A DNA stretch of 64,000 bases from Phellopilus nigrolimitatus (taxonomy: Eukaryota; Basidiomycota; Agaricomycetes; Hymenochaetales; Hymenochaetaceae): contig JAJOHG010000018.1 of the NCBI GenBank assembly GCA_021029095.1, positions 248,001-312,000 of the forward strand. The letters run 5' to 3'. Shown here piece by piece: positions 34,084 through 46,470 of this stretch (within the stretch, counting starts at the first letter, position 1; each line of letters starts with the position of its first letter). Position numbers and translations under genes: made by a program. The notes beneath the pieces were generated by a model. The model was given only the letters and a program-made list of their open reading frames with translations, did not search any database and was not told where the DNA came from.

Positions 34084-35614
34084 ATGAGCCTGAAACCGCA
34101 GGTAGGAACAGGTGCAACGAAGCCCCCTAGTAACAGGAAGACTGATGAAGAAATACTGAAACAACTGAAAAATGAAGGTGATGATGATTATAAGAATCAA
34201 CCAGAGTCGTTCAAGAAGAAGAAGGATTACAAATTTATAAAGTTACTTGGTGGAGGGGTATCTGGTAAAGTCATAGTAGGTATCCTCTCACAGATACGGA
34301 ACACTACACTCATCGTATATGCACATAATAGCAAGCAACTTGGTATCGTCCGGGAAGGAAGCCTAAACCAGTTGCTCTTAAAATCATCAAGAAAAATGAT
34401 AGGAATGCACTTGATGTGAGGAAAGAAATAGACCTGATGTCGAACTTCAATCATGAAAATATTGTGAGCTCGTTCTTTACTTAATTTTTATCACACTCAT
34501 TTATATGATGATAGGTTCAGTTCTATGAATGGTTTGAGTCGAACAATTATTATTACATGAGCTTTGAGCTTGCATGTGGAGAGAATCTCATGGTCAGGTT
34601 CAAAGACCGACAAGCGAAGAAGAAGAGGTTTACAGAAGCTGAAGTTGTGAAGTTACTACGGTGAGTGACCTCTCCGAATTCTTGCTTAATATCTACTAGT
34701 ATGTGAATTATAATTTATTCCATTCGATGCATCCCCTACTAGATCCTTGTTAAGTGCTACTGAGTACCTGCATCAAGACAAGATCGTCCACAGAGACTTA
34801 AAGTGAGCAGTCAACGTCTGATGTTACATTTCAGAACAGGCTAAAATTTATTCTGCAACAGACCGGAGAATATTGTGTACAGAACTCGCGAAGAAACATC
34901 AGATATAGTCTTGGTTGACTTTGGAATGTGAGCACGCATACCACTTTCAGTAAAGTGTTTTCGCTAACTTATGACGGCCTCACACATAAAGTGCAGACAG
35001 GATTGAAGGAAGGGGCTTCAATAAAACAGTGGGCTCTCCAAAAAATATAGCACCAGAGATTCTCCGTGCAGCTAGGTTCCCAGGTCTACGCTATAAAGAG
35101 AAAGTTGACATGTGGTCCATTGGGTATGTCCTATTGAACTTCCGGATTGTGCAACATCTAATATTTACATTCTTGAATATGGATGACACGCAGGGTTATT
35201 TCCTACTTCCTTCTCAGTGGTCAATATCCTTTTAAAGGCGCAAACATGTTAGAAACGTTTACGCAGATCAAAGAGGCAGAGCTTGAGTTTAAGCCTCACG
35301 AACTCTGGAAAGGCATCTCGCCCGAAGGTGCCGTCAATTCCAAGTGACCTATATTACCAGGTAGATAGCTGACGTACATAATTTCTAACTACAGCAAAGG
35401 ACTTCATCGGGAATCTCATACAATGGGATTCATCCAAAAGGATGTCTGCCACAGACGCTCTTAAGCATGAGGTATGCCGCTTAGTTCTTGTATTTCAAAG
35501 AGTAGTTACTTACGGGTTGACCTGAAGTGGATAACCAAAACTGAGCTTCCAACGCGAATAAAGACAGTAAAGGAAAAGCTTCAAAAAGTGGCAGGTCTGA
35601 TAAGAAGTAAGTGA
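34084..35614 (+). CDS. Ser/Thr protein kinase, CAMK-like, 341 aa
   Basis: Nine exons (34084-34279, 34336-34463, 34515-34660, 34743-34802, 34862-34927, 34992-35123, 35194-35327, 35395-35471, 35528-35614) give exactly 342 codons. Kinase landmarks: Gly loop LGGGVSGKV, VALKII lysine, KEIDLM with the helix-C Glu, HRDLKPENIV across an intron, DFGI, APEIL, DMWSIG. It is almost only a catalytic domain with a charged N-terminus. The set of motifs suggests a calcium/calmodulin-kinase-like member, but no calmodulin-binding helix is evident. A GTAAGT overlaps the last codons, so a further 3' exon is possible. Confidence 0.85.
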
Positions 35615-36023
35615 GATTTTGTCTAGAACAAGAGTTGTACTGCGGGGTCCAACACCTGCGAAACAAACACGCTTTTGCTGGATGCAAGCACACAAATGAA
35701 TAACCTAGTAGAAATTTTTAAAACAAGCGGACGTGCACCGAACTATAAAATATATAATGTCAATACCACTTCAGCCTACCTTAGTACAAGTATCTCCGTA
35801 AACTGCATCTTAGGCACGCTCATTCTCGTTTAAGACGTGAAGTAAAGAGTAGCGAGGACTTTCTTCGAGTATATCTGTAAGTTATTGCGTGAGATAACGA
35901 AAGAGACTCATTCAAACGTGTTATCATTAAATTTATCATGAGCGGAGCAAGCAGGTCCAAGAGGACTAAAAAAAACCTCTTGATAAATTACCTGTCCGGG
36001 TATTTTGACCCTGATTCAACGAT
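35615..36023. other. Convergent intergenic region
   Basis: 3' flanks of the kinase and phospholipase genes; nothing else seen. Confidence 0.5.
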
Positions 36024-37860
36024 CTAGCTGACATCCGTAATAGCAGTCTTGATAAGAAGTGTAGAAAGTGTGTCTTTCCCCTCCATGTTCAGGAGACGAA
36101 TGAACCGATAACCTTGCTGGATATAATGCATCCGAGCGCAGAAGACGGCTAAAGGCTCGTCGCCGCCTTCCGTAACAACGACCCTACATGATGAGATGCG
36201 GCATAAGATAAAAGCAAGAGGAAGAGCGCACTACATATATAGAGTTACGTACCGTAAGAAAGCGAGATCGTCGGCGTCGAATGCCCATACGCAGCGCTCG
36301 TTGAACATGGCGTCCGCACCTGTGTCTGGTACCTTCTTGCATCGCACAGATTTCGACTTCCACTCCCGGTCGCCCGCCGCGTGGTATAGATATACGCGCA
36401 CGCGAAGAGAAAAGTCCCGTTCATCGCCCGGATGGGGGACTTCAGACGATAAATGCGCTGAGCGTCAGGCTGAAGATAAAAATAACAAATAGAACTTACA
36501 TGAGCTTAGCCCGATAATATCGAGTGACAGGCCGACGCGTCCCTCCGCCTTTCGCCCACCGAGTAGGCTTGGAGGCTTCGGAACCCACCCGCCACTACCT
36601 GCAAACAGTGCCTCGTTGAGCTGCATGCCGAGATCGAAATCCTGCCAGTTGAGCGCGACGAAATGCGCGCCTGCACGCCAGCAGCGTAGCGGATCGAGGT
36701 TTCCGGACAGGATGCGCGAGCCGCGCGGATACACGCGTCGCAGGTAGCGCTGCCCGTTCGAAATCAGGTCCGCAAGCGCGTGAGGAAGCAGCCCGATGAG
36801 AGCGGATTCGGAGATGTTGATCAGGATGTGCAGCTTCTCAAGCTCTGTAGTGAAGAATTTGGTGACGACGAAGAGTGGGAAAGTAGCTTCTATGTACCTT
36901 GCTTAAGCCAGTTCTTTCCGGGCTTCATGCTACGTGCGTAGACGCCTAGCTCTGCAAGTGATTCAGATATCTTGACCGTTGGCACCTTCTGCGATTCTGA
37001 AGCCTCTTCGCTTTCAGAGATACCGATACCTTCATCCTGCTTTTGAGGATAGTATTCGATCTTGAGAGAGTTACGTTTTTGCCATTCTTCTTTTTCAGAA
37101 AGCAATTCCGTACATACCATCATCACTATCTTGCCCTTCAACTCCCTCGGAGCCACACTGGTCTCGTCCACACCCTCAACGGCACTTGCTACCAGCTTAT
37201 CACTCCACATTTCCTTCATAATATTCACCAGTGCCTGTTGACCGTCAACGGGGACGTGACACTCCAGGCTCACGAACAAAGGCCAGTCATCCGTTCTGGC
37301 CTCTACCGCATCGTTGATCGCGGAACACACGTCTCTGAACGGGATGTCGCGCGTGAGCGTCCATCCGTGCGTGACAATAGGCTCTGCGCCATCGCCCTTT
37401 CCTGGCCAGACATCGATCTCGACGCAATGCGCTCCATTAGTAATGACATGCGTGTATGAGGAAGTGGAAGCGCTCCCCCAGAGCTGGTCACCGAGGAGAT
37501 ACGTATTGTGGGATGTCCTAGGACACGGAAAAATCAACGAATTAGGTGATGCGAAAGAGATCTGTTACTCACGAGACGAAGTAGTATGCCAATGGTAGAG
37601 AATCATCATAGGCAGGAGCAATGACCACCGGCAGATTGAGCAGTTCATCAGGTGACTAAAATGAGTTCATGTAGCCAATTGCCAAAACATAAAAATAGCT
37701 TAAGTAACCTGCCTCTCCCTGCATGGACAAGAAATAAGTTATCTCATGGCTGAGTTTCGGGCGGTCCGCTGAGTTGTTCGGCTCAAAATTCACGACTGTT
37801 TGAAATCTATTACGGCTATTGATACTCGAGGCCGCTAGGTCCGCCATGGCAAGTTCAGAC
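36024..37860 (-). CDS. Phosphoinositide-specific phospholipase C (delta/PLC1 type)
   Basis: Cleaves PIP2 to IP3 and diacylglycerol at the plasma membrane. X domain: TSHNTYLLGDQLWG, CVEIDVWPG, THGWTLT and the PFRDVC region, carrying the catalytic His and acidic Ca ligands. Y domain: YPRGSRI, then WRAGAHFVALNWQ and the GWVPKP end. A C2 domain follows in the last exons (about 36240-36560 and 36024-36180) and ends TDVS. N-terminal exons upstream of about 37860, presumably an EF-hand-like region, could not be resolved, so the true start lies further upstream. Near 37710 the exon end is either a GC-AG intron (GAG, then GCAGGT) or a normal GT donor with one extra base in the CCC at 37717-37719. Confidence 0.87.
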
Positions 37861-38650
37861 TGCAAGCGACGCGAATTTCTAAGGGCCCAATTTCTTTACA
37901 GGTGAGAATAGGGCGGTCAAGGAGAACGAGTAAGGCAACGAAGAGATGCTATTGATGCATTACAGTATCAGCGCGAGCACGGCGTCGACAAGATGAGAAA
38001 ACACAGCATTCACGAACTTGCCCGTAAGATTCCCTAAAATCCAGCAGCAGAGTTGACGGGACTATGAACAAGAAAAAGATACAACGCAAGTATGATTAGA
38101 CGTTGACAAAGATGTTCAACTGCGACGCGGCAGTATTGAGAAGGACTGACCTAAAATGGCAGTTTTGACATGAGATATATGCCGAGCGATGCCGACCACT
38201 GAGGCCACTACATATCCTCACCACTTGTTCCTTTTTCCATCAATTCAAAGGCTTAGCAACAACAATAAAATATCGGTACAGCGTCACCAACAGACAATGT
38301 CCGACAGCATACCTATATCAGCTACTTCTTGCTTATGTCCAACTTATTGACCGACCAGCCACATCGTGAATAGTATGTGCCGTCTTCGTGAGTAAAACGG
38401 GATGTATGAATAGAACATATGAAGCAGGATTGAATATTAAGCACCGAGTAAGAAAAATACAACGTATCCTCCATTATTTGACAAGCTACAAGTTTGGATA
38501 CACGGTTGTGAAATATATATTCGCATACTAAGAGAAAAAGAAGGGGAAAAATCAAATACGTCTTCAACGTCTCCAAGAACCGGGCCATTGCTAAGTTGCA
38601 TAGGCACTCATTGCGGGCGCAGCGATTCAGCGAGGACGCTGCCGCCACCA
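37861..38650. other. Probable PLC 5' exons and NSE3 3' flank
   Basis: The PLC N-terminus must lie here in part. A possible exon near 37975-38040 (minus) reads openly, but I could not join it in frame. The rest is AT-rich. Confidence 0.4.
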
Positions 38651-40148
38651 CTAGCGCACATCGCTCAGCCTCCCGCCCGCCGCGCGCGTGATGTCCTTCA
38701 GCATATTCTCCAGCACGCGCTCGCGCTCCTCTTCGTCCGGAATCCTGCGCTGCGTCTCGTCATCGTCGTCGTCGCCGCCGCCGCCGGCCGCACCCAGGAG
38801 GACGCGCTCCGCCATGAACTCCGCGACGAAGCGCGCAAGGGCCTTCTCGCCGACCTCCGCGTACGCGCGCGCGCCCCAGCGCCATTCGTAGCTCGCGCCC
38901 TCGTCGTCGTTGTCGTTTCCGCGGCCCCGCTTGCCTATAGTACATATCAGAATCATTTTCGTTTGGAAAAGAAGAGAAAGGGGCCTACCCTGGGTAGCTC
39001 GAGGCGCGCCGGCGGGTCCGACTTTTACTTTGTCGAGGAAGCCCTGTTTGATGAGTGTTATGAGATACGCCTCGATGCTGCTGCTCTTATGCGTCGCGTG
39101 CGGCGCGAATTCAATCGTTGCAGACAGAGGCAGCCGAAGAGTTTTGAGGTGCTTTTTCAACACGGCTGGAAAGAAAATCATGAATCTCCGCTGGAGGGTA
39201 GAAGGAAGGCAAAGGCCCTACGATCGCTCAGAGTATGCCCATTAACGAGGATGAGCGAGAGGATAACGTATAGAAGCCCGAGGCCTCCTAGCTGGTCCGC
39301 CGTACTCCAGCTGATGATGCTGCCATACACCGCAGGCGCTTCGTCGTCATCCCCATCGTCAGCCTCGGCAGGACATTCTTCCCCGTAAATCTCCTCATCC
39401 ATCAAAGCAGACACATCAATGAGCACATCGGCGAGCGTCGATCGCAAAATATATGACTTGGAACCGGATGAGGCCGCTGAATGAGTACTGGTGTCAGGCA
39501 GCTGGAGCTGGAGCAGGAGAGGACAGACGGACAGCGGACCTTTTTTCTTCAGACCTGTTGCGTTAGCGTCATCCTGGACCTCCTCGTTCATGTTCTGCTC
39601 GCGCTCGCGCTCAGCCCGACTCATGAGTTCGACGAGCTCCATGCCAAATACCGTCTGCAAGCTCTTTTGCGCCATCCCGAAAACGGTATTGAATGCACGC
39701 GTGCCTTCTCCAAGTACTATCCGAATTCAGCAAAAAGTTTTTGTGAGCGAAGGCTATACGTCACGTACTTCGTTTGTTAATTTCATCTCTGCGTAAAGGC
39801 ACGCGTCGGCTTTCATTGAACAACGCGAGGCGAACGAGCGCGTTTGCTTTACGCGCCAAATCCTATGTCCTTTCTCTCAGAAATTTAGCAGAAGCAATCA
39901 TCAGCACGAGGACGCACGCTTTGAACGTCGTCACCATCATCACCGCCGCCGTCATCACCGCCGTCATCTTCGCCGCCTGCCTCCTCATCGCCATCGTCCT
40001 CCCCGACGGCCTCCTGCTCTTCACCTTCATCGACGTCGTCATCGTCGCGGCGCCTTCGCCGCTGTGACTGACTCGGCTGAGATTGAGACGGCCGTTGAGT
40101 TCCGCGGGGCTGAGACCTTCCGTTAGCTCTCGCTACTGAACGCGCCAT
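38651..40148 (-). CDS. NSE3: MAGE-domain SMC5-SMC6 subunit NSE3
   Basis: Kleisin-associated (KITE) subunit of the SMC5/6 complex, used in DNA repair and replication-fork stability in the nucleus. Exons 40148-39918, 39862-39769, 39716-39222, 39165-38989 and 38934-38651 give 426 aa. An Arg/Gln then Asp/Glu-rich N-terminus precedes two winged helices of the MAGE domain: LARKANALVRLALFNE, LYVILSLILVNGH, SSSIEAYLITLIKQGFLD and EWRWGARAYAEVG. The intron before VLKKHLK uses an acceptor ending TTTCCAG, which avoids an apparent frameshift. Divergent from the p47 gene over 235 bp. Confidence 0.92.
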
Positions 40149-40383
40149 GGCAAAAACAAAATGCGAGAGCAAGCGAGACGCGTGCAGACGCGTTTCGCGC
40201 GACTAAGGGTCTGCTTACGGCACTTAGTCGCACGCCACACAGCCACGATCTGGGTAGGACGCGTAACTGAAGTCGATCTGGAAGCCAAGAGAGCCTTCAG
40301 CCTCCTTCTCTTACATCGTCCACGACATCCACCGCAAAAGAAACAGAGAGAATTATCCAACAAACTACCACGAAATTTATATA
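40149..40383. promoter_or_regulatory. Bidirectional promoter, NSE3 / p47
   Basis: 235 bp between divergent start codons (40148 minus, 40384 plus). No unmistakable TATA box. Confidence 0.55.
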
Positions 40384-41828
40384 ATGTCAGATCAAAACAG
40401 CAACCCGAACTCCGGTGCTTTCAGGCCGACGAATTCAAACCCCAGGATCGGTCGCGTCGGGCAGTGGGGCGGCCAGGACAGCAGCCGTTCGAGCAGCAGT
40501 CGCAACGGCAGCGGCCCGCGGATCGCCACCTTCAGCGACCTCAACGCGTCCAGCGCCGGTCCCGCACCCTCGGGCCACGCAGGCCACGGCCATGCGGCCT
40601 CAGATGACGACGACGATGACGACGACGAGAGCGGTGGCGAGAACTGGTTCGCGGGTGGCGAGCGCAGGTAATGTCGCCCTGTACTGCTTTTGTCACCTGA
40701 TCTCACCCGCCCGTCGTGCAGCGGTCTGTCGGTACAAAACCCGGACCACCGGACGAACGTCCCCGGCGGAGAGCTCGTAAAGGAGCTCCTTCGCAAAGCC
40801 GCACAGTCAGTCGGGCTCCTTCCTGTCCTTGTGTGGCCGCTAGAATCTCACATTGCATAAAAACGTTAGAGCTGGCCCTCCGCCTAATGACCCGGAAAGC
40901 TCCACATCGCGGTCCATATTCGGCGGCTCGGGCCATACGCTCGGCAGCGACGAGGTCGAGAGCCGGGTCGTACCCGACCCAACCGCGCATCCGGAGGAGC
41001 CTGCCACGGGACAGCAGCAAGAGCGTGCCATCCGCCACCTCACTTTCTGGCGTGACGGCTTCAGCGTCGAAGACGGCCCGCTCATGCGCTACGACAACCC
41101 CGAAAACGCAGAGAGATTGCGCGCGATCGACCAGGGGTGCGCACATCGGCTCATTTCTGCATATAAATTTATGAGCTGACTGCTCGTCCAGCCAAGCGCC
41201 CCCGTCACTTCTCAACGTAAGCAATGGCCAACCCGTCGAGCTGCGCGTCGCGCGGCGCACAGACGAGGAATACACGCCACCCCCGCCGCGCCCGCACCAA
41301 GCATTCGACGGCACAGGTCACCGCCTCGGTGCGCCGACGCCCAGTTTCGCCGCCGCGGGATCCAGCTCTCCGGCGTCGGCAGCATCCGGGAGTAGCCAGG
41401 CTGCTGTGCCAACGCACGAGCCGCAGAGCGTCCAGACTAAGTTCGAGGTCGACCAGACGCAGCCGACGACCAGCATTCAGCTGCGGCTGGCGGACGGAAC
41501 GAGGTACGGAAAAGCTTGCTTATGCCTTATTTTGCTGTTTATGTGACTCGGCTTTTGTGTAGGATGGTCTGCAGGATGAACCTCTCGCACACCGTGCGCG
41601 ACATCCGGAACTTCATCAATGCGTACGTATCTTGCGCCTCTCTCTTCTTATGTAACTCAAAAGCGGATAACTAATCAAAATACTTCGTCATATAGCGCGC
41701 GCCCGGAGAATCTTACGCGGCCTTACACGATCGCCACCACGTTCCCGAACCGTGTGCTCGACGACGACGTGCAGACGATCGAGGCCGCGGGCCTCAAGAA
41801 CAGTGTCGTCGTCCAGAGGTGGGTTTAG
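40384..41828 (+). CDS. p47/Shp1-type Cdc48 cofactor (SEP and UBX domains)
   Basis: Adaptor of the Cdc48/p97 AAA ATPase in membrane fusion, phosphatase regulation and ubiquitin-dependent degradation. Exons 40384-40667, 40722-40805, 40870-41136, 41192-41503, 41563-41622 and 41696-41828 give exactly 380 codons. A Ser/Gly/Asp-rich N-terminus with [10 protein letters not shown] and [15 protein letters not shown] is typical of p47. The SEP domain ([15 protein letters not shown], about residues 165-240) and the C-terminal UBX ([11 protein letters not shown] to FPNRVL, ending VVVQRWV) are complete. An N-terminal UBA domain is not apparent, unlike animal p47. Confidence 0.93.
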
Positions 41829-42304
41829 TGTCGACGTCCAGAGGGCGATCAATGTCATGGGTTGCGCCCTCTCGATTACCGTCCGCCTTTTCGCGGGTGG
41901 TCCTGACTTATATTTGTATTCACGGTTTAAAGACTGTACTGGGCTAAGAATCTGCGATTTACGAGAAATGCAACCTTTTATTTCGGGAAAACAGACCGGC
42001 AGAATGATAAATATTTAGCAGTAAAGTGTAGAGAAAGCATAATGAGAAATGAAATAAACACAACTTATAGGTGAACAGTATCGATTGATGACTCCATTGC
42101 GAATGCCGAGCAACCGCCTTAGGAGTCTCAGGACGGCAGGAATATGGCAAAAAGGAAAAAGACGAGTGATAAATACGCAATACAACTAACTAGATCCTAC
42201 AGTCAGAAATCCGACGCGCTCGTAACAACCGTAATTCCACCGCACCAAAAATAATGCAGCTCTTCCGAAGAGTAGCAAAGCGAATCGCGAGCACAGTACA
42301 AAGT
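41829..42304. other. Convergent intergenic region
   Basis: 3' flanks of the p47 and LCHN-like genes; nothing else seen. Confidence 0.5.
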
Positions 42305-44795
42305 CTACTTGAACCCGAACACGATCCCGAGGAGCTCTCCCCACCCGCGCTTCACCACAATCCGCCGCCGGGACGTCCGCGAGCGGGAGCGCGGAGCGCC
42401 GGACTCTAGCGCATACGCGTACCCCTCCGCCTCCGCGAGCCACTCGACGAAGCGTGCGTCCAGCTCGCTCAGCACGCCGAGGTCCAGCGCGAGCAGGTCG
42501 CGCGCCGTGACCACAATCGTCTCCTCATCCTCGTCCTCGTCTCCGCCTCCTCCACCTCTGTCTCTCGAAGGCGAGAGCCCCGGAGAGGAGGTGGCCGAGG
42601 GCGGCGGGATGACCTCGCGCAGCTTCGAGAGCCAGAAGACCGTGTTCGCATGGAAGGTCTGCAGCAGCGCGAGCGTGGTCTGCACGCGCTGGCGGCGCTG
42701 TGCGGCCGCGTCTTCCTCGGACATCTCCTCTCCCTCTCCTTCCCTGTCTTCATCTCCCTGTCTCTCGTCGTCCGCGTCCGCACCCGTCTCAGAGCTCCGC
42801 GCCGTCTTCGCAGTCGACGAGAGCGAAGCGGTACGCAGACTCGCCTTGCGCGCAGGCGGCGTGCTCACGACGTGCGAGTGTGCACGGCTACTGGGTCGGC
42901 CCTCAATACCGAGCCCAAGAGCACGTATCTTCGCGCCGTCCCTATCCTTATCCTTATCTTTCTTCCCCACACTGCTCCCGCCGACCCCGCCCTCAATCCC
43001 GCGCCCGAGCGCGCGCATGTGCGTGCCCTCAAGGGACCAGTCGTCGTCGCCCTCGAGGCGAATGGCGCCCCACGCGCCAGGAGGCGCGCGAGCGCCTCCT
43101 GCACCGGGCGCGGCGGTGGAGAAGCTCTGGTGCGAGTTCGAGCGCCACGTACCGAGCCCCATCCAGAGCGTAGCGCACAGTAGGCACACGTCCTCGTACA
43201 GAGCGAACGCGTCCGCCCACGGGGCTGGAGTTGGGCTGCCTGCACTGCCGCCTCTGCCGGACGCAGAGACAGGCGCACCAGGTTTGCCGGGGAGACAAAG
43301 GCCCTGGGAGTGTTCGTGGGCGTGTGGGTGGTTCGCAGCTTGCGAGGAGTCAAGTTTGAGGATGCGGTCGAGCTCAGTCCACTAGAAGGGTTTTCGCCGT
43401 AAGATATGTTTTCTAGAACAAGATGAGAAGACGGACCAGTTTGACATCACTCCACGTAAACCGAACGCTTTCAAGCTTCCAGCTCGCCCTCCGCTTGCCG
43501 TTTGACGAGGCAGGCACGGGTTTGGACATGTATAGGGTCGGACGTGACGCCTTGCTCGGCGTAGATGTCGTGAGGTCGATGATGAGGTCGTAGTACTGGG
43601 GCTTCTCAAGGAAGATAGCGTCGGTCGTACACGCGATCCAACCGAGGCCTTTCTCACTTTCACGGTTTAGGCGCTGGAGGTCATTTAGGGTCACCATCCC
43701 GAGGACGCTCGGACTCTGTGGGGGCGGCTCATCGACGTCTTGTGCGGTCTTGTGGGCTTTGTTACTTTGTTATCAGACCGTGCCTATTTTCTGCGGGAAA
43801 GTAGGAGACTCACAGCTAAAGAGACTCGGGATAGGTGTCCCGAGAGCGCTACTTTTGGTCGCCATGTGGTGCTCTCGACAGAGGTCCGAGGCGATCCACG
43901 CAAGGACGCCGGCGACCTCGACGGGCGGCAGCGTAAAAATCATCACGCGTCGGCGCGACAAGACAAACTTGTAAAGCGTGAGGGAAGAGAGCCCGAGAAT
44001 GCGTAGGAGGTGCGGGAGGTGATGCGTCGGCGTGCTAGGCGAGCTGTAGGTCTGCGCAAGTCGATTCGATGGAAATAAGTGGCGTCAGAAAGAGAAACGC
44101 GAGGACACGGGGCAGAGCAGACGCACACCATCGAGCTCGTCGCTCCACCCGGACCACGACTGCGTGGCCGCATGCTCCTCTGCGCGCCGGCGCTCGAACC
44201 ACGCGCGGGCGGGCGCAAAGTCTGTCTCCGTCAGCTCGCCTTCACTCGCACTTCCGCTTCCGCTCGCGCTCGTGCTGAGGCCAAGTAGGTCTTCCTCCTT
44301 CGCGTCCGCGGCAGCGTATATACTGTCGGCCAGCGCGCGCAGCGGGGCGGCATGCAACCAGGGGCGTGGACGTGGGGCGGGTCGGAGGAGCACTGCGAGT
44401 GAAGAGAGGCGGAAGCCGCGGTGTGCACGCGCACGCGTGGGTCGCCTGCGGAATACAGCAAGCCCTGTATGTGCGCCATGCGAGAAGTAGCTGTGCATAG
44501 TGGTGTGGTGTTAGCGTCTGTAAATAATTCATTTAAGATTGGGACGGACACGATGTCGCGCTCGACGAGATGCAGCCCGCTGGGAAGGACGCTGAACTCG
44601 ACGCCGTCGAGGCTGATGTCTGGCTTGGGCGTGTTCGACGTTCAGGGGGGTATCTGATGAGTGAAAGGCAGGGCGCGCACCGTCGTCAGCCTTGAGCGCC
44701 CAGTCGACGATGTTACCCTTGGTCGGGTGGAAGGAGGCATGGAAAATAGCGACAACGTCGCGTGCCGGGTCGTCGTCGGCGGCGGGGGCGGACAT
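42305..44795 (-). CDS. LCHN/DENN-domain-like (DUF4484) protein, 721 aa
   Basis: Exons 44795-44681, 44619-44550, 44490-44127, 44051-43814, 43738-43437 and 43381-42305 give 2166 nt, exactly 722 codons. KGNIVDW, DGVEFSVLPSGLH, DIVYF, then FRRRP and GFRLSSLAVLL match the start of fungal LCHN/DENND11-like proteins. SRRRVMIFTLPPVE and GWIACTTDAIF belong to the DENN-type core. Such proteins are thought to act in membrane traffic as Rab regulators; that role is by family, not shown here. The last exon holds long Gly/Ser/Asp-rich low-complexity inserts, normal for basidiomycete members. Confidence 0.85.
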
Positions 44796-45105
44796 CGTCT
44801 AGGGGATGGCTGCTCGTCGTCGTGCGCTGACGGACAAGATGGCCGTTCTCCGCAGGTCTGAGTTGAAATAACAATATAACTGGCACTGGTTACTACGGCA
44901 CGCGGCGCGCTAAGTTCGTTTCGGAAGCTGTGCGCGATGACCTCACGACTCATCTCCGAGCCCGTCGCCGTCGCCATCGTTCGGCGCTCAGCTCTTACAA
45001 AGAAGAGAAAATACGAATTTCTTTGCTGGTTTACATACACACAATCTCAGATTTTGCTACGAGATACACGAAAAAGTCGAAAGAAACCTCGTTTGATGTA
45101 GGCGT
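44796..45105. other. Intergenic
   Basis: Short region between the LCHN-like start and the ARD stop; no gene. Confidence 0.5.
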
Positions 45106-45865
45106 TCATGCAGACGCGCGGACGGTTTGGCCAAGGCTCTCGACGTACTCCTGCCTGTATGGATTCACGTCCGTCTCCGCGTTCCTGTTGTATGGTGTCC
45201 ACTTAGGCTCATCCTACGAGAGCGACAACGACAGGGTGAGCAGAAGATATCTAGGTAACAAACACTGAGACGCACCTTGAACAGCCTGAGTGCGGTCACT
45301 GCGTTGCTTTCGTCGAGTGTGAAGCGATGGTAGATGCCTGGGGGGAGTACGAGCATGTCTCCAGGCGTGAGGTGCACCCGGATCCACCGGTCTGTTGAGT
45401 GCTCTACAGAACAGCCGTCAGTCAGTCGGGTGTATGCGCATACGCCCAACTTTTGTCAGACGTACCCCGCACATCGAAGAACCCGGAACCCGCCTTAATG
45501 TACCGGATCTCCTCGTCCTCGTGCATATGCCTTCAAATCCAATGCCAAGTCCAGTCAGCACCAAGCGGTAAAAGGAAGAATAAAAAATAAAAAAATAGGC
45601 GCACTCACTCGGCGAAGAACATCTTCAGCTTCGCTTCGTACTGGTCTCCGAGGCCTTCCTTCGTGACATTGATTATATCTCGGTTCTTATAATCGCGCTC
45701 CAGCGCAATCGCGTCGATCTGGGCTTCCGCCACAGCGTTGTTGTCGAGCGGGATGTGCCAGTACAGCACGCCGAGCGCGGTGAGTGTCTCCTCGGAGACT
45801 GGCTCGCCTGAATCATGTGCCAATCGCTGGTCGCCGGGAACATCGTCAAAGAAGTACGCGCGCAT
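45106..45865 (-). CDS. ADI1: Acireductone dioxygenase (methionine salvage)
   Basis: Oxidises acireductone to the keto-acid precursor of methionine (Fe form) in the methionine salvage cycle, in cytosol and nucleus. Exons 45865-45609, 45530-45466, 45403-45276 and 45213-45106 give 185 aa, the usual size. The cupin metal ligands are present: EHMHEDEE (His, His, Glu) and the His of PPGIYHRF. Other family marks: MRAYFFDD start, [37 protein letters not shown]. Head-to-head with eIF3a. Confidence 0.96.
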
Positions 45866-46470
45866 ACTCGGAGTAGGTGATGGTTAGTGCTCAAGAGGTA
45901 GCTACGTATAGGATCAAACAGCTGTCTGTTATATCCATTGCGCCATCCGCGAAGGCGATGATGATTCATCTGTTATCGACATCGCCGTCGCCGTGTCCAG
46001 CCCGAGAGTACAACTTTGGAACACATCTACATTTTTCTTGAACCCTTTATTGAGTAGACGTATTGCAGCCAATAATTTTGACTGCGTTTGAGCGTGCCGG
46101 CCACTAAGCAATCTCTGGCATCTGCTTATACATGTAGTCGGACATTGAATTAGCCGGCATGGTCCGAGCAACATATGTTATCCAAAAGAGGATATAAACG
46201 CACACGAGTACAATATTCCCACGGGTCAAACCTTAGTTTTTTTGTTGTAATCACAACGCCCGACGTCCTCAACATCCTCAACGCCCCCGCCCTCGCATAC
46301 GACGACGAATCAGTGCTCTACTCGACGCCCACGACACTGTCGAATAGCCTTTTTCGCCCTCGTCTTTTCTCGTTGCTCTTATAGGCCACGACGCGCGGAC
46401 ACATCTCTACCCTGTAACCGCCACGCTGGACGTCCACCGACGCCAGTAAAACACGCCGCATCCCGCAATC
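45866..46470. promoter_or_regulatory. Divergent promoter region, ARD / eIF3a
   Basis: 605 bp between start codons at 45865 (minus) and 46471 (plus). A pyrimidine-rich stretch with CCCACGCC-like motifs precedes eIF3a. No other gene seen. Confidence 0.5.

Noticed and set aside
39165..39222. Apparent +1 break in NSE3
   Set aside because: The acceptor TTTCCAG at 39166 gives an in-frame intron and a 426-aa product.
42309..43385. Long plus-strand frame over the LCHN-like gene
   Set aside because: Antisense shadow of GC-rich, low-complexity coding sequence; no motifs.
44051..44127. Apparent +1 break in the LCHN-like gene
   Set aside because: Acceptor GCGCAG just before 44051 fits; total length is then exactly 722 codons.
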